Shown: one piece after another, positions 1-8,212 of the stretch | Position numbering within the stretch: the first letter of the stretch is position 1 | How the letters are laid out: the number at the start of each line of letters is the position of its first letter | Origin: Phycisphaerae bacterium | GTDB taxonomy: Bacteria; Planctomycetota; Phycisphaerae; UBA1845; Fen-1342 | Assembly: GCA_020058145.1 (NCBI GenBank) | Contig: JAGVEP010000231.1 | Span: forward strand, 1 to 18,896 | Direction of reading: 5' to 3' | Length of the DNA: 18,896 nucleotides | Notes under the pieces: model-generated | Told to the model about the DNA's origin: nothing | Databases searched by the model: none | What the model saw: the letters and a program-made list of their open reading frames with translations, nothing else | Program-made: the position numbers and the translations under genes

Positions 1-3000
1 AGTGGCGGCGGCGCGCCCTTGCGCTTGGCTGCCGGCGGCGGGGCGGCCTCCTTCTCCTTCTGCGTCTCGCGTGCGACGAGCGGCGCCGCCGCCCCCACGG
101 GCGCAATCGTGTACGCGGACTGGTCCATCGTACCGTACCCCGGCGTCAACTCCGCCAGCGTCCACTGGCCCGGGTCCTTCAGCTTGGTTTCGATCGTCCG
201 AAGCACGGCTGTTCCCGTCCCCCGGCGAATCAGGCCCTGATACCGGCTGTTGAACAGCTTCAACTTCGCCGGTTGCCACTTGTCTGCCAGGTTGTCGAAC
301 TTCGCCGCCGCAGCGCCCTTGGCCTCGTCCTCGTCCGCGTTCAGAAGCTCGTCGAGTGTTTTGACCCACGCCTCCGCCGTTTCCGCCCCCTGCGCGCTGC
401 CGAGGTTGGCCAAGCGCGTGTGCACATCGGTGAGCACCTCGCGGATTGTCTGCACGTCCCCCGCCAGCTTCAGAGCGTCATCCTTGTTTTCGAGGTCGCG
501 CGTCAACGCCAGAATGTGCCCAAAGCTCTCGGGCACCTCGTGGACGACATTGTCGAACTGGTCGTAGTATCCGTCGAACCAACCTTTGTCCGCCAACCCG
601 GCCGCCTTCAGCCCGTCCGCAAGCACGTGGTCCAGCCCCCGGAGGTCACTTCCATCCCCATCCACCAGCGCTACAATCGCCTTCGCGACCGCGTCACGCC
701 CCGGATCCGCCGCACTGCAGGTGTCGAGCTGCTTGCGCAGATCGTCCCGGATGCCGCGCCAGATCAGGCGCTGTTGCTTCAACGCCTCTTTCAGCGGCGG
801 AATTCGCACCCAGCCGCCCGTCTTCGTGGCCAGCTTCCAGACGCAGGCGTCCATCGCAGCCACAATCTTGGCGTAGTTTTCGTTGAACGTTTTGCGGAAC
901 TCATCCAACTGCTCCGGCGTCTCGATGGGCTGCTCCGCCGCCGCCAGAATCGCCTCGTACCCCTCCTGAATCTCCGCGCAGCGGTTCCGTATCCGGGCCC
1001 ACTCCCGCACCACCGAGTCCGGATGTTTCTCGTCCAACGTCGCGTACAACTCCAAATACCCGTGCAGCCGCTTGACCGCCTCCTGGATCGTCCGCGCAGC
1101 ATCGAACCGCGGGGCCGCCAAGAGCCCGGCCGGGTTCTCCCAGTCGCCACCGCCGCGAATCGTCGTGAAATACACCTCCGCCGCCTTAAGCAAGTCCGTC
1201 CGCTTCCAACCCAGCTCCACCTCCGTCGTCGGCACTACGCCGACCAGCTTCTCAAAACTCGCGTAATCCACGTGCCCCGGCGGCGACTTCTCCGCCGCAC
1301 ACGTGTACCACGCGACGTATTCCCGCGCGGCGTCGCGATACGCCTCATAAGGCACGGCCGACGACCGGTCAGAGACCGGTGCCACACTCGACCGGTCAGA
1401 GACCGGTGCCACAGAAACCACCTTGGCGGTCCGCAACGTGTCGTCCGTCTGCGCAAGCGCCGGGCCCAGCACCCCCTGCGCAAACAGCCGCACTTGCACG
1501 CGCGTCAGGTCGCGGATCGGGGCGTCCGCGCCGATTCCCAGGGACAGCACGAGCGGCCAGTTGCTCTTGCGCAAGTCGTCCACGTCCTTTCCCAGCTTGG
1601 CCAGCAGTCCCAAGGCCTCGCCACGCTTCCCGACCAGACGCGGGGCGCTGTTGGCGTCGTCCGTCGGCTCGGTGATCAAGTTCCCGAACTGCTTGAACGC
1701 GGTAATCAGGAGGGCGACCATCAGCACGGCCAGCGCCGCCGTGCCGATCGTGAGCACGCGCGCGAGCTTGCGGTTGCGGACAACCTCTTGTTCGTTGCGG
1801 AACACGAGCCCCTGCTCGGGGAAGACCTTGCGGAACAACAGGTCCCTCACGAAGTGCGGCCGGGGCCGCGGGTACAGGCTCTCCAGCGGCGGAAATTGGC
1901 CCGCCGCGTCGGCACCCAGCCGCTCGGTCAGGTGCCGCAGGATCAGCCCACCCTGCTGCGTCGCGCTGGTGAAGTACACGCCGCGGAAGATCAGGTTCTT
2001 CACCGCCCGCGGGTTCTTGATGGCGGGGAACAGCGTGCGGACGTAGATTTGCAGCGGCTCTTTGAACTGGCGGAACTCCTCGGGGAAGCTGTACGCGAGG
2101 CCGAGCTCAAACTCGTCCACCTCATCGTTGAGCCGCCGCAGACGCAGCTCGTTCAGCCGGCTATACACGTTGTCAAAGTCGTGGCCGAAGACCTCGGGGT
2201 CGCGCAGCTCGTTGAAGTCGCCGGGGCGCGACCAGCCGACAATCTGGTTCTTGATCGTGATGTCACGCTCGGCCCGGTCGAAGAACTGCATGAAGCCGAC
2301 GATCTTGTCGCACTTGGTCACGACCAGGTAGCTGGCAAAGGTCACGCCCAGCTTGGTCTGGAGGTCGCGCAGCCGTTCGAGCATCGTGTGCGCGTCGGCC
2401 TCGTGCTTTTCCGCGGGGTCCTGCAGCAAATGCTCGGCCGAGACGCAGCACAGCACCCCGTTGATCGGGTAGCCCTTGCGGCCCACGCCGACGGTCTTGA
2501 GGAAGGAGTCCCACTCGCGGTGGTCGGCGTCCTCCTGCGGGTTGCACAGCCGGCCCGCCATGTCGACGAAGATGGCATCTTCGGTGAACCACCAGTTGTA
2601 ATTCAGCGTGCCGAGCTGGTAGCCCTCGGGTTTGCCGGTGGAAAACGTGAGTCCGCCTTCGTTGATGAGCTTGGTCTTGCCGCAGCCGGAATCGCCGATC
2701 ACCACGTACCAGGGCAGGTCGTAGACGCTGATCCCGAGCTTGCGCATGTCCTTGATCGCGCCGAAGAACTTCTCGTTGTTGGACTTGATGGCGGCGCGGA
2801 GGTCCATCGAGACCGGGCCGGCCTCGCCGCGGGCCGCCAGTTCGGCTTCCATTTTCTTGGCCCGCTTCCGGGCCGAGCGGTTGAACACCTTGGGGATGAG
2901 ATACGAAACGAGGGCGACGAGGGCGACGATCGCGACCCCACCGAGGATAATCGCGATCGTCGGCACGTGCAGGTATACGGACAGGGAGTAAATGATGCCG

Positions 3001-3083
3001 ATCGGAGTGCCGAAGCCGGCCATCGCGACCAACATCTGCATCTGTGGCGGCAGGGCCCTGTACCAGGTGAGCAGGTTTTTCAT
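1..3083 (-). CDS. tssM: TssM (IcmF-like) T6SS inner-membrane protein, partial at 3' end
   Basis: The frame is open from the ATG at 3083 to the left edge, giving at least 1027 residues, so the C-terminus is missing. TssM is the large inner-membrane subunit of the T6SS trans-envelope complex; it binds TssL in the membrane and TssJ in the periplasm. The N-terminus has a hydrophobic hairpin at about residues 17-63. A cytoplasmic NTPase-like domain follows, with a Walker A motif GDSGCGKT (130-137), a Walker B-like stretch IFVDMAGR (about 171-178) and a TKCD guanine-specificity-like motif near 256. A third membrane segment lies at about 441-463, followed by a long periplasmic region, which is the IcmF/TssM layout. 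GAGGT stands 6 nt before the ATG and supports the start. The gene lies 88 bp after tssL. In-frame repeat units occur near residues 557-575. The long open frame on the opposite strand is a composition shadow. Confidence 0.93.
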   Translation of the reverse strand, partial: MKNLLTWYRALPPQMQMLVAMAGFGTPIGIIYSLSVYLHVPTIAIILGGVAIVALVALVSYLIPKVFNRSARKRAKKMEAELAARGEAGPVSMDLRAAIKSNNEKFFGAIKDMRKLGISVYDLPWYVVIGDSGCGKTKLINEGGLTFSTGKPEGYQLGTLNYNWWFTEDAIFVDMAGRLCNPQEDADHREWDSFLKTVGVGRKGYPINGVLCCVSAEHLLQDPAEKHEADAHTMLERLRDLQTKLGVTFASYLVVTKCDKIVGFMQFFDRAERDITIKNQIVGWSRPGDFNELRDPEVFGHDFDNVYSRLNELRLRRLNDEVDEFELGLAYSFPEEFRQFKEPLQIYVRTLFPAIKNPRAVKNLIFRGVYFTSATQQGGLILRHLTERLGADAAGQFPPLESLYPRPRPHFVRDLLFRKVFPEQGLVFRNEQEVVRNRKLARVLTIGTAALAVLMVALLITAFKQFGNLITEPTDDANSAPRLVGKRGEALGLLAKLGKDVDDLRKSNWPLVLSLGIGADAPIRDLTRVQVRLFAQGVLGPALAQTDDTLRTAKVVSVAPVSDRSSVAPVSDRSSAVPYEAYRDAAREYVAWYTCAAEKSPPGHVDYASFEKLVGVVPTTEVELGWKRTDLLKAAEVYFTTIRGGGDWENPAGLLAAPRFDAARTIQEAVKRLHGYLELYATLDEKHPDSVVREWARIRNRCAEIQEGYEAILAAAEQPIETPEQLDEFRKTFNENYAKIVAAMDACVWKLATKTGGWVRIPPLKEALKQQRLIWRGIRDDLRKQLDTCSAADPGRDAVAKAIVALVDGDGSDLRGLDHVLADGLKAAGLADKGWFDGYYDQFDNVVHEVPESFGHILALTRDLENKDDALKLAGDVQTIREVLTDVHTRLANLGSAQGAETAEAWVKTLDELLNADEDEAKGAAAAKFDNLADKWQPAKLKLFNSRYQGLIRRGTGTAVLRTIETKLKDPGQWTLAELTPGYGTMDQSAYTIAPVGAAAPLVARETQKEKEAAPPPAAKRKGAPPP
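1362..1413. repeat. Tandem pair of 27-bp units inside tssM
   Basis: Two copies of a unit containing GACCGGTCAGAGACCGGTGC begin at 1362 and 1389, a period of 27 bp. Each unit contains an ACCGGT inverted repeat. Because 27 is a multiple of three, the tssM frame stays open and gains the doubled peptide VAPVSDRSS. The core CCGGTGCCAC is shared with the 18-bp repeat in hdrB at 14073-14108. Confidence 0.85.
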
Positions 3084-3171
3084 TTCAGACCTCGGGGTAC
3101 ACTCACGGGCACGCGGCGGAGCTACGTAAGGTGCGTCCCGGCTAGTTCACAATTCGTAACTCGAAACTCGC

Positions 3172-3987
3172 TCAGTGCGTTTCAGCCGGTTTGGCCTTGC
3201 TGTCGGTCGCGGTCGCCTTGTCGCCCGCGGGCGCCGCGGGCGGCTCCCAGGGGTTGGTGGCCTGCCGATGGATTTCGTCGACGGCGTTATGCCACGCCCA
3301 ACGGAACGTTGCCAGCGACCCGCCGACGACCACCGCCAGGACGATCAGTACCAGCGTCAGGCTCAGGCCGAGCTTGTAATCAACCTTGATTTCCTGGTTG
3401 TGCCGGTAGGCGTCGGGGAACATCTCCTTGCCGCGGGTCGTCGCGTATGCCGGCAGCCGCGAGAACAGCCGCCGCGTGTAGTCGGCCAGCTCTTGCGGGC
3501 GGTCGTGATACTGCCCCTTGAACCCGAGCCGCAGACAGATGAAATACAGGTTCAGCAGCTCGGCGAGTTCCTGGCTGTCGCGCCGCTGGCGGCGCTCGGC
3601 GACCTCGAACTCCCGCTGAATTTCGTCGCAATCCACGAAGAACTTCTCCCCGCCCAGCGCCTCGACGTGATCGAGGATGCCCGGGTCGGTCTCGAAGCGG
3701 TTGTCGAACCAGTACTCGCGGCCCTCCCATTCGTTGTTCAGCATGCGGTAGTCGACCAGGTAGACCATCATCGCCTTGAGCCGGTCGTTCCACAGCCGCT
3801 CGGTGGTCGGCTCGCGCCGCGCCAAGTCCTCGGCGTCGCGCAGCGCCGCCAGGAGCTGGTAACGCACGTTGTCCGGCGGCGGAAGGGCGCCGTATTTGGC
3901 CTGCCGTCCCAGATTCAACAGGCAATCAAAGACCGGCCAGCAAAGTTCGGTCAGCCGCAACTGGGGTTGCTCGTCGCGCTCGCTCAT
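3172..3987 (-). CDS. tssL: TssL (DotU-like) T6SS inner-membrane protein
   Basis: A 271-residue protein with the DotU/TssL fold signature: an N-terminal all-helical cytoplasmic domain that includes LTELCWPVFDCLLNLG and a middle LLNLYFICLRLGFKGQY segment. This is followed by one transmembrane helix near residues 205-228 (LGLSLTLVLIVLAVVVGG) and a Pro/Ala/Lys-rich periplasmic tail of about 40 residues. TssL is a tail-anchored inner-membrane protein that with TssM and TssJ forms the T6SS membrane complex and touches the TssK baseplate adaptor. The ATG at 3987 overlaps the tssK stop as ATGA, so the two are translationally coupled; the longer upstream open frame is rejected because it runs through tssK. 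No peptidoglycan-binding (OmpA-like) C-terminal domain is seen. The 88 bp between this gene and tssM includes a stretch (about 3150-3171) that resembles a dispersed intergenic repeat. Confidence 0.92.
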   Translation of the reverse strand: MSERDEQPQLRLTELCWPVFDCLLNLGRQAKYGALPPPDNVRYQLLAALRDAEDLARREPTTERLWNDRLKAMMVYLVDYRMLNNEWEGREYWFDNRFETDPGILDHVEALGGEKFFVDCDEIQREFEVAERRQRRDSQELAELLNLYFICLRLGFKGQYHDRPQELADYTRRLFSRLPAYATTRGKEMFPDAYRHNQEIKVDYKLGLSLTLVLIVLAVVVGGSLATFRWAWHNAVDEIHRQATNPWEPPAAPAGDKATATDSKAKPAETH

Positions 3988-5405
3988 CGTACGGGTCCTT
4001 TCAAGACTACGTACAGCGTGGGCCGGAATTGCTCCATCGTGGCCATTTGTCCCTCGCGCAGGCTCATGCGAATACCGCGCTCCTGCTCGCACTCCTGCCA
4101 ATAGTCGGTGCGATCGGTGCCGATCGTCTTGTCGACGCGGAAATAGTGCAAATCCTGCCGCCGCGGCAGCGTTCCGGCCGGGACCGATTTGATTTGCAGC
4201 TTCAATCCGCTGACCGCCGTCCCGGCGATCCGCGGGCCGCGCTTCGGCGAAGCGAGTTTGAGATCGAACGTGTTGCGGATGTGCTTGTAGAGCTCGTCGG
4301 CGTCCTTGTCTGCGCATTGCAGGCCGACAAACATCTCGAGGTTTTCGTCGATCCAGGCGCGGTCGAGCTCGACCTCCAGGCCCTCGCGGCCGCGCTCGTC
4401 CTTCTTGCGCGCAAAGCCGCGGTCGACGTACTGCAGCGGCCGCAGAGCGTCGAGCAGTACCAGCAACCGCCGGCGAACGCGATCGAGGCTCTCGGCCGGC
4501 CGATCGTGGTCGTAGTCGGGGATCACCCCCGGCACGAGATCGTCGTGGAAGATCGACAGGTGCCCGACGAGCCGGCACAGCGCCACAAACATGTCGTAGG
4601 GGTGCAGCAGGGGGCATTGCAGCAGGGCACGCCACTCGGCCCGGGCGGCGTTGAGGGCGTGCAGCTTGAGCAGATGCTCCGTATTCGCCGCCACGCCGTC
4701 GGTGAACAGCATCCGGTGCTCCCGCGCCTCGCGGGCGAGCACTTCGTCCTTGGCTTCCACCTGGTCGGCGAGCGAACGCACCAGCGTGCTCAGACCGGCG
4801 TCCGCTTGAATTGCCAGCAGGGGCCCCGCGCCGAGTTCGTCGAGTTGCGGGACCGCACCCGGGCGGTCGGTACGTTTGACGCGCCCCAGCCGCACGATCT
4901 CGAATCCCGTCATGTCCTCGCCAGCCGCGAAGAGCTTGCCGCGCATGCGGCGGATGTAGAGCGTCTGGGGGTTTTCGCCCGTGTTCTCGTCGCGGCGGGT
5001 AAGCGGGTGTGGTTCATAGCGCGGGGCGCCCGTCACCTGCTCAGGGTTTTCGAGCGGGACCGCATTCGCCCGGACGTCCTGCATCTGCGGGATGCCCAGG
5101 CAAATGTCCGCGGTGCCCTTGCCCGCGGCGAGCGCCGCTTCGAAGTTGAGCGGCGGGACTTCGGTGTTTTCCGGAATGCGGACCCACGTCCCGTCCTTGA
5201 GGCGCAGCTCGCAGCGGTCAACACGCAGGGTGCAGTTCTCGAGCGGCTCTTTGGCGATTTCGAGCTCGACAAAGCCCCAGGCGAACCGGGCGGCGACATT
5301 CAGACTGCTCCGCAGCAGCGTCTCCAAGTGCCGCTGGGCGGCCTGCAGGTGGTGCGGCCGAAGGAACATCCCCTCGTACCAGTGGATTTCCGTCCAAAAC
5401 GTCAT
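3984..5405 (-). CDS. tssK: TssK T6SS baseplate adaptor
   Basis: A 473-residue cytoplasmic protein. The N-terminus WTEIHWYEGMFLRPHHLQAA matches the strongly conserved TssK opening (W-x-EGLFLxPQHFQ type). Length is normal for the family, usually about 440-460 residues. TssK forms trimers that connect the phage-like baseplate (TssEFG) to the TssLM membrane complex. A GGAG lies about 10 nt before the ATG. The gene follows tssJ after 88 bp and overlaps tssL by ATGA, so the product is made together with its docking partner. The gap before it holds a small palindromic GGCACCGGTGTGGTGCC sequence near 5467-5483. No frameshift or missing segment is seen. Confidence 0.93.
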   Translation of the reverse strand: MTFWTEIHWYEGMFLRPHHLQAAQRHLETLLRSSLNVAARFAWGFVELEIAKEPLENCTLRVDRCELRLKDGTWVRIPENTEVPPLNFEAALAAGKGTADICLGIPQMQDVRANAVPLENPEQVTGAPRYEPHPLTRRDENTGENPQTLYIRRMRGKLFAAGEDMTGFEIVRLGRVKRTDRPGAVPQLDELGAGPLLAIQADAGLSTLVRSLADQVEAKDEVLAREAREHRMLFTDGVAANTEHLLKLHALNAARAEWRALLQCPLLHPYDMFVALCRLVGHLSIFHDDLVPGVIPDYDHDRPAESLDRVRRRLLVLLDALRPLQYVDRGFARKKDERGREGLEVELDRAWIDENLEMFVGLQCADKDADELYKHIRNTFDLKLASPKRGPRIAGTAVSGLKLQIKSVPAGTLPRRQDLHYFRVDKTIGTDRTDYWQECEQERGIRMSLREGQMATMEQFRPTLYVVLKGPVR

Positions 5406-5493
5406 GCGCTGGCTGCTCCGGGGTTATGAGGGGCGACCGTTTGCAGGGCCGACGCGACGCGCTGAAGGCACCGGTGTGGTGCCTGGCGCGCAG

Positions 5494-6351
5494 CTAATTC
5501 GACTCCGATCCGTGCAACTTCCGCGGCGTCAAGTTCTTGATGTACTGCGCTTCGTCGAGCGACTTAACGTCGGCATGCCAGCCGATTCGCACCTCGAGCT
5601 TGGCCTCGTATGCGCCCGGCGGATTGAACTTCGCCGGCGTGATCGGCAAGACGCCGCCGTCTTTGCCGATGAACTTCGGAAAGACGTAAATGACCGTTTG
5701 GGAGTCGTGCACGTGGCCCCAATTGAATGCGATGCCTGACTTGGTGATCGGCTTGTCGCCGTCGCTTGCCGCGCCGCGCAGGGCGGTGTCGAGCTTCCGG
5801 CCGTAGTACTTATCCGCGTTGGTCAGCAGGAAAACCTGGTCCTTCGGAATGTCAAACTGGCCACTCCCCGCGGTGGTCCCCGTCTCGGGACGATGGGTGT
5901 ACCAGTCCTTGCACGTGATGTTGGAGTCCGGCTTGAGCCGATCGTTCTCGGACTTTTTCAGGTCCTGCGGGTAAACGACGACAATGCTCAATTCCAGGGG
6001 GTCGCCGGTTCGCTTGTCGGGTGGCCGATTCGCATGGGGGGCGGTGTTGATGTACTTGTCCTGCTGGATGGTCAGCGAGCGGGCGCAGCCCGAGAGCATT
6101 AGTACCAGGAGCGCACCGCCCACAAGGGAAAAAGCTGAGCGGGTGTGGTCCGAAAGTGTGCTAGCCGCCCCGCGCGGCGATCCGCCTGTCCGAGCCCCAC
6201 GCGCCAGCGTGGGGTCCTCCGCGGAGCGCGCTGCGCGGACCCCAGGCTCGCGCCTGAGGCTCGGACGGCAAGTTTTCCGCCATAGTTTTGGGCTACGCCC
6301 AACTGGTCGCACCGCGGCCAAACCCGTCTGCAGCCGTGTCACCTGGTACAT
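5494..6351 (-). CDS. tssJ: TssJ-like T6SS outer-membrane lipoprotein with repeat-expanded N-terminus
   Basis: A 285-residue protein with a lipoprotein signal, AFSLVGGALLVLMLSGC, whose lipobox cysteine is residue 89. The part after the cysteine, about 197 residues, fits the TssJ/SciN lipoprotein family by its position next to tssK/L/M, the small beta-rich look and the conserved PLELSIVVVYP start. TssJ sits in the outer membrane facing the periplasm and binds TssM. The ATG at 6351 has an excellent AAGGAGGT 7 nt upstream and lies 4 nt after the preceding stop, so it is the likely start. That leaves some 70 residues before the hydrophobic core, far more than a usual signal peptide. Much of this extension is encoded by a palindromic repeat (6188-6266). 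Translation could instead begin internally at the GTG just before GGALLVLM, but this lacks a positively charged n-region and a clear ribosome binding site. Assignment to TssJ is good; function with this N-terminus is uncertain. Confidence 0.8.
   Translation of the reverse strand: MYQVTRLQTGLAAVRPVGRSPKLWRKTCRPSLRREPGVRAARSAEDPTLARGARTGGSPRGAASTLSDHTRSAFSLVGGALLVLMLSGCARSLTIQQDKYINTAPHANRPPDKRTGDPLELSIVVVYPQDLKKSENDRLKPDSNITCKDWYTHRPETGTTAGSGQFDIPKDQVFLLTNADKYYGRKLDTALRGAASDGDKPITKSGIAFNWGHVHDSQTVIYVFPKFIGKDGGVLPITPAKFNPPGAYEAKLEVRIGWHADVKSLDEAQYIKNLTPRKLHGSESN
6188..6266. repeat. Palindromic repeat in the 5' part of tssJ
   Basis: About 79 bp bounded by inverted arms GTCCGAGCC and GGCTCGGAC. 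Inside are a hairpin CCCCACGC-GCCA-GCGTGGGG and a second inverted pair, GGGGTCC and GGACCCC. I recall this type of element as a dispersed planctomycete repeat, which is memory and not something computed here. Neighbouring sequence out to about 6310 may belong to the same element. It is read in frame by tssJ. Confidence 0.8.
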
Positions 6352-6355
6352 GGCG

Positions 6356-7543
6356 TCAACCTCCTTGTGCGTGAGTGTAGGCTTCGGCGAGCTTCTGACT
6401 GCGAAGCTCGCGCACTTTTTCCTGAAATAGATGATGTCCGTCGTCGCGCAGGTAGTCTCTGATCTTGCGATTGGGATCGGTGGCCAGCCCAGCGCTGCCC
6501 CGCAACTGTGTCTCCAGTTCGTTCGCGATGCACTCGATCGCAGTGTCGCCACCGATAATAGCCGCGAGCGTCCAGCGTTGGAGCCCCAGTAGCCGCATCT
6601 TGAGCACTCCCGCGGGCTTGCCATGCTCAACGTCTATAACCTCTCGCACCACGTCCTGCAGCGCGGGACTCCGTGCGTACACATCCCACGGTCGGGCGAG
6701 AGCCTGATTGTGCTTGATGAAACTGCCTAAAAAGGGGCGTAGTCCCTGATCGAAATCGCTCACGAAACGAGCCATCTCGAGAAACGCGTCGATCAGTCTC
6801 TCCGCAGCTTGGGGGGTTGGCTTCACTCCGCCCTGGACCAAGACCGGCTTCCCGCGGGCCAGTCGCTCCCATAGGCCGACCAAAACCGCTCCCGATGCCT
6901 CGATAGCCACCGGCCGCGCCGCAGAAACAGACGATTTCAGCTCCTCAATCTCCTTGTCTTTGTCCGCGCGCACGCGGTCAAGTTCGTCGCGAAACTCCTC
7001 AATCTGGATACCCAACATCCGCTTTTCGTCTTCCAGCGCTTCGATTCGCGACGTGTCGCCGGCCTTGTGCTCCGCGCGCTGGGCCTTGACGCTGAGCGCT
7101 TCGATCTGGTTGGCGGTCTCGTGCAACTGACGATTCTTGGCGATAAGCTGCTCTTCGAGTTCCGCCACCTCCTTCTGCACGGACTGCAGCCGAGCGCGCT
7201 GGTCGTTGACGATCCGTTCCAGTTCCCCGCTCCGCTGCTGCTCGGCTTCGACCTGCTTGGCACGCCGCGCAAGATCGGCTTCAGCGGCGGCCAGCCCGTC
7301 TTCCAGCAACGCCTTGTCCTCCGCCAGGCGGTGGAGTTTCTTGCCGAGCGCCTCGGTTTCCGGCCCGGGTGTGGGCAGCCCGCCCGCCTCCTGGCGAGTC
7401 GCCAAATCGATGAGCAGGGTGCCAAGTAAGCGGATGCGCTCGGGCTCCGACAGTTTCAGCAGGGCCGCGCCGAGCGGTTCGAGCAGCGCAGCCGCGTTGG
7501 CCGGTGGTGTCCCATCCCATCGCTGTCCGGTCACTTCAGGCAT
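6356..7543 (-). CDS. Unrecognised coiled-coil protein, first gene of the T6SS operon
   Basis: A 395-residue protein I do not recognise. Residues 1-60 form a short helical, Ala/Leu-rich head. Residues about 61-206 are a long coiled coil rich in Glu, Lys, Gln and Leu with no proline. Residues about 210-395 look like a helical globular domain (VGLWERLARGKPVLVQGG onward). No signal peptide or membrane helix is visible, so it is probably cytoplasmic. It lies downstream of a promoter at 7707-7735 and 4 nt before tssJ, whose ribosome binding site lies in its last codons, so it is co-transcribed with the T6SS genes. The ATG at 7543 was chosen because protein-like composition begins there; the frame stays open upstream to 7735 but would then overlap the promoter. 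By position it could be a T6SS assembly or regulatory accessory, but no family is visible. Confidence 0.8.
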   Translation of the reverse strand: MPEVTGQRWDGTPPANAAALLEPLGAALLKLSEPERIRLLGTLLIDLATRQEAGGLPTPGPETEALGKKLHRLAEDKALLEDGLAAAEADLARRAKQVEAEQQRSGELERIVNDQRARLQSVQKEVAELEEQLIAKNRQLHETANQIEALSVKAQRAEHKAGDTSRIEALEDEKRMLGIQIEEFRDELDRVRADKDKEIEELKSSVSAARPVAIEASGAVLVGLWERLARGKPVLVQGGVKPTPQAAERLIDAFLEMARFVSDFDQGLRPFLGSFIKHNQALARPWDVYARSPALQDVVREVIDVEHGKPAGVLKMRLLGLQRWTLAAIIGGDTAIECIANELETQLRGSAGLATDPNRKIRDYLRDDGHHLFQEKVRELRSQKLAEAYTHAQGG

Positions 7544-7881
7544 CGCCGTGCCCCGCGCTTTTCGAATTCCCAAGTATTGAAGAGTACATGAGCCGGAGAC
7601 AAATGCACACGGCCCAACGGCCCGCGCCAGACCCGTTACCGGCGGGCGGCTTGCGCGAACTGGGCCCGACCAAGGGCGTACCGTGCCGTCCGATATCCGA
7701 CACGGGAATATAGTGCGCGTTGAGCGATTGGGCAACTGGCCGAATTCTCACAGGCGGGACCGCCACCGGACGGGCGCTCCGCCAGCGCGGCGCGCGGCAG
7801 CGGCAAAACAGCAACCCTGCGGCTACACTTGGATGCGGTTCCGCCGCCTGCGGACGGCGATCATACAGAGGAGAGCCCGGC
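7544..7881. other. Divergent intergenic region between the T6SS operon and iscX
   Basis: 338 bp without a convincing gene. It holds the minus-strand promoter at 7707-7735, which implies a leader of roughly 155 nt before the coiled-coil gene. On the plus strand, TATAGT at 7709-7714 overlaps the same site but has no matching -35. A weaker plus-strand pair (TTGAGC near 7720, AATTCT near 7743, 17-nt spacing) could serve iscX. I see no convincing riboswitch or small RNA. Confidence 0.6.
7707..7735 (-). promoter_or_regulatory. Sigma70-type promoter for the T6SS operon
   Basis: On the minus strand TTGCCC (7735-7730) and TATATT (7712-7707) are separated by exactly 17 nt. The -10 matches the consensus at 5 of 6 positions and the -35 at 4 of 6. 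The arrangement is almost identical to the one upstream of hppA. Transcription would start near 7700. Confidence 0.6.
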
Positions 7882-8100
7882 ATGCCCGCGCAGCTAACCT
7901 GGAAAGACATCGAAGAGATCGCCATCCGGCTCCATGAAGAACATCCCGCCATCGATCCGTTATCGGTGCGGTTCACTGACCTGCACCACTGGGTGTGTGC
8001 GCTGCCGGATTTCGGCGACGACCCGAAAACCAGCAACGAGAAGAAACTCGAAGCCATCCAGATGGCGTGGCTCGAAGAGCACCAATCGAGCGACGCATAG
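7882..8100 (+). CDS. iscX: IscX/YfhJ-like iron-sulfur assembly protein
   Basis: A 72-residue protein that follows the IscX family along its length: LTWKDIEEIAIRLHEEHP, then VRFTDLHHWVCALPDF, then DDPKTSNEKKLEAI, then MAWLEEH. In Escherichia coli, IscX is a small acidic winged-helix protein that binds the cysteine desulfurase IscS and iron and tunes iron-sulfur cluster assembly. The acidic pair after DF and the SNEK-LEAI segment are the most telling family features. The ATG at 7882 is preceded by GAGGAG about 8 nt upstream, which fixes the start; a longer in-frame start at 7720 would add low-complexity residues and is rejected. It stands alone here, without iscS, iscU or fdx, upstream of selC. 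Its product could support the many Fe-S clusters of the neighbouring Hdr-Flx complex, but that link is only inference. Confidence 0.93.
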   Translation: MPAQLTWKDIEEIAIRLHEEHPAIDPLSVRFTDLHHWVCALPDFGDDPKTSNEKKLEAIQMAWLEEHQSSDA

Positions 8101-8212
8101 TCCGGCTGGCCGCCGCGCCGGGCTAGCCGCAGCCGGCGGGCAGCGGGAAACAGTGGCATGAGTCGGGGACTTTGACGGAGGCTGCGGGTCCCGCTAGCAT
8201 GGCAGCGCCTAT

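Noticed and set aside
273..3389. Very long plus-strand open frame opposite tssM (over 1000 codons)
   Set aside because: The minus frame encodes a clear TssM with Walker A and membrane helices. The plus frame is rich in Arg, His, Gln and Val with no domain, a typical GC-rich antisense shadow.
6352..6630. Upstream extension of tssJ to an ATG at 6630
   Set aside because: It lies entirely within the coiled-coil gene in another frame, and the ATG at 6351 has an ideal ribosome binding site.
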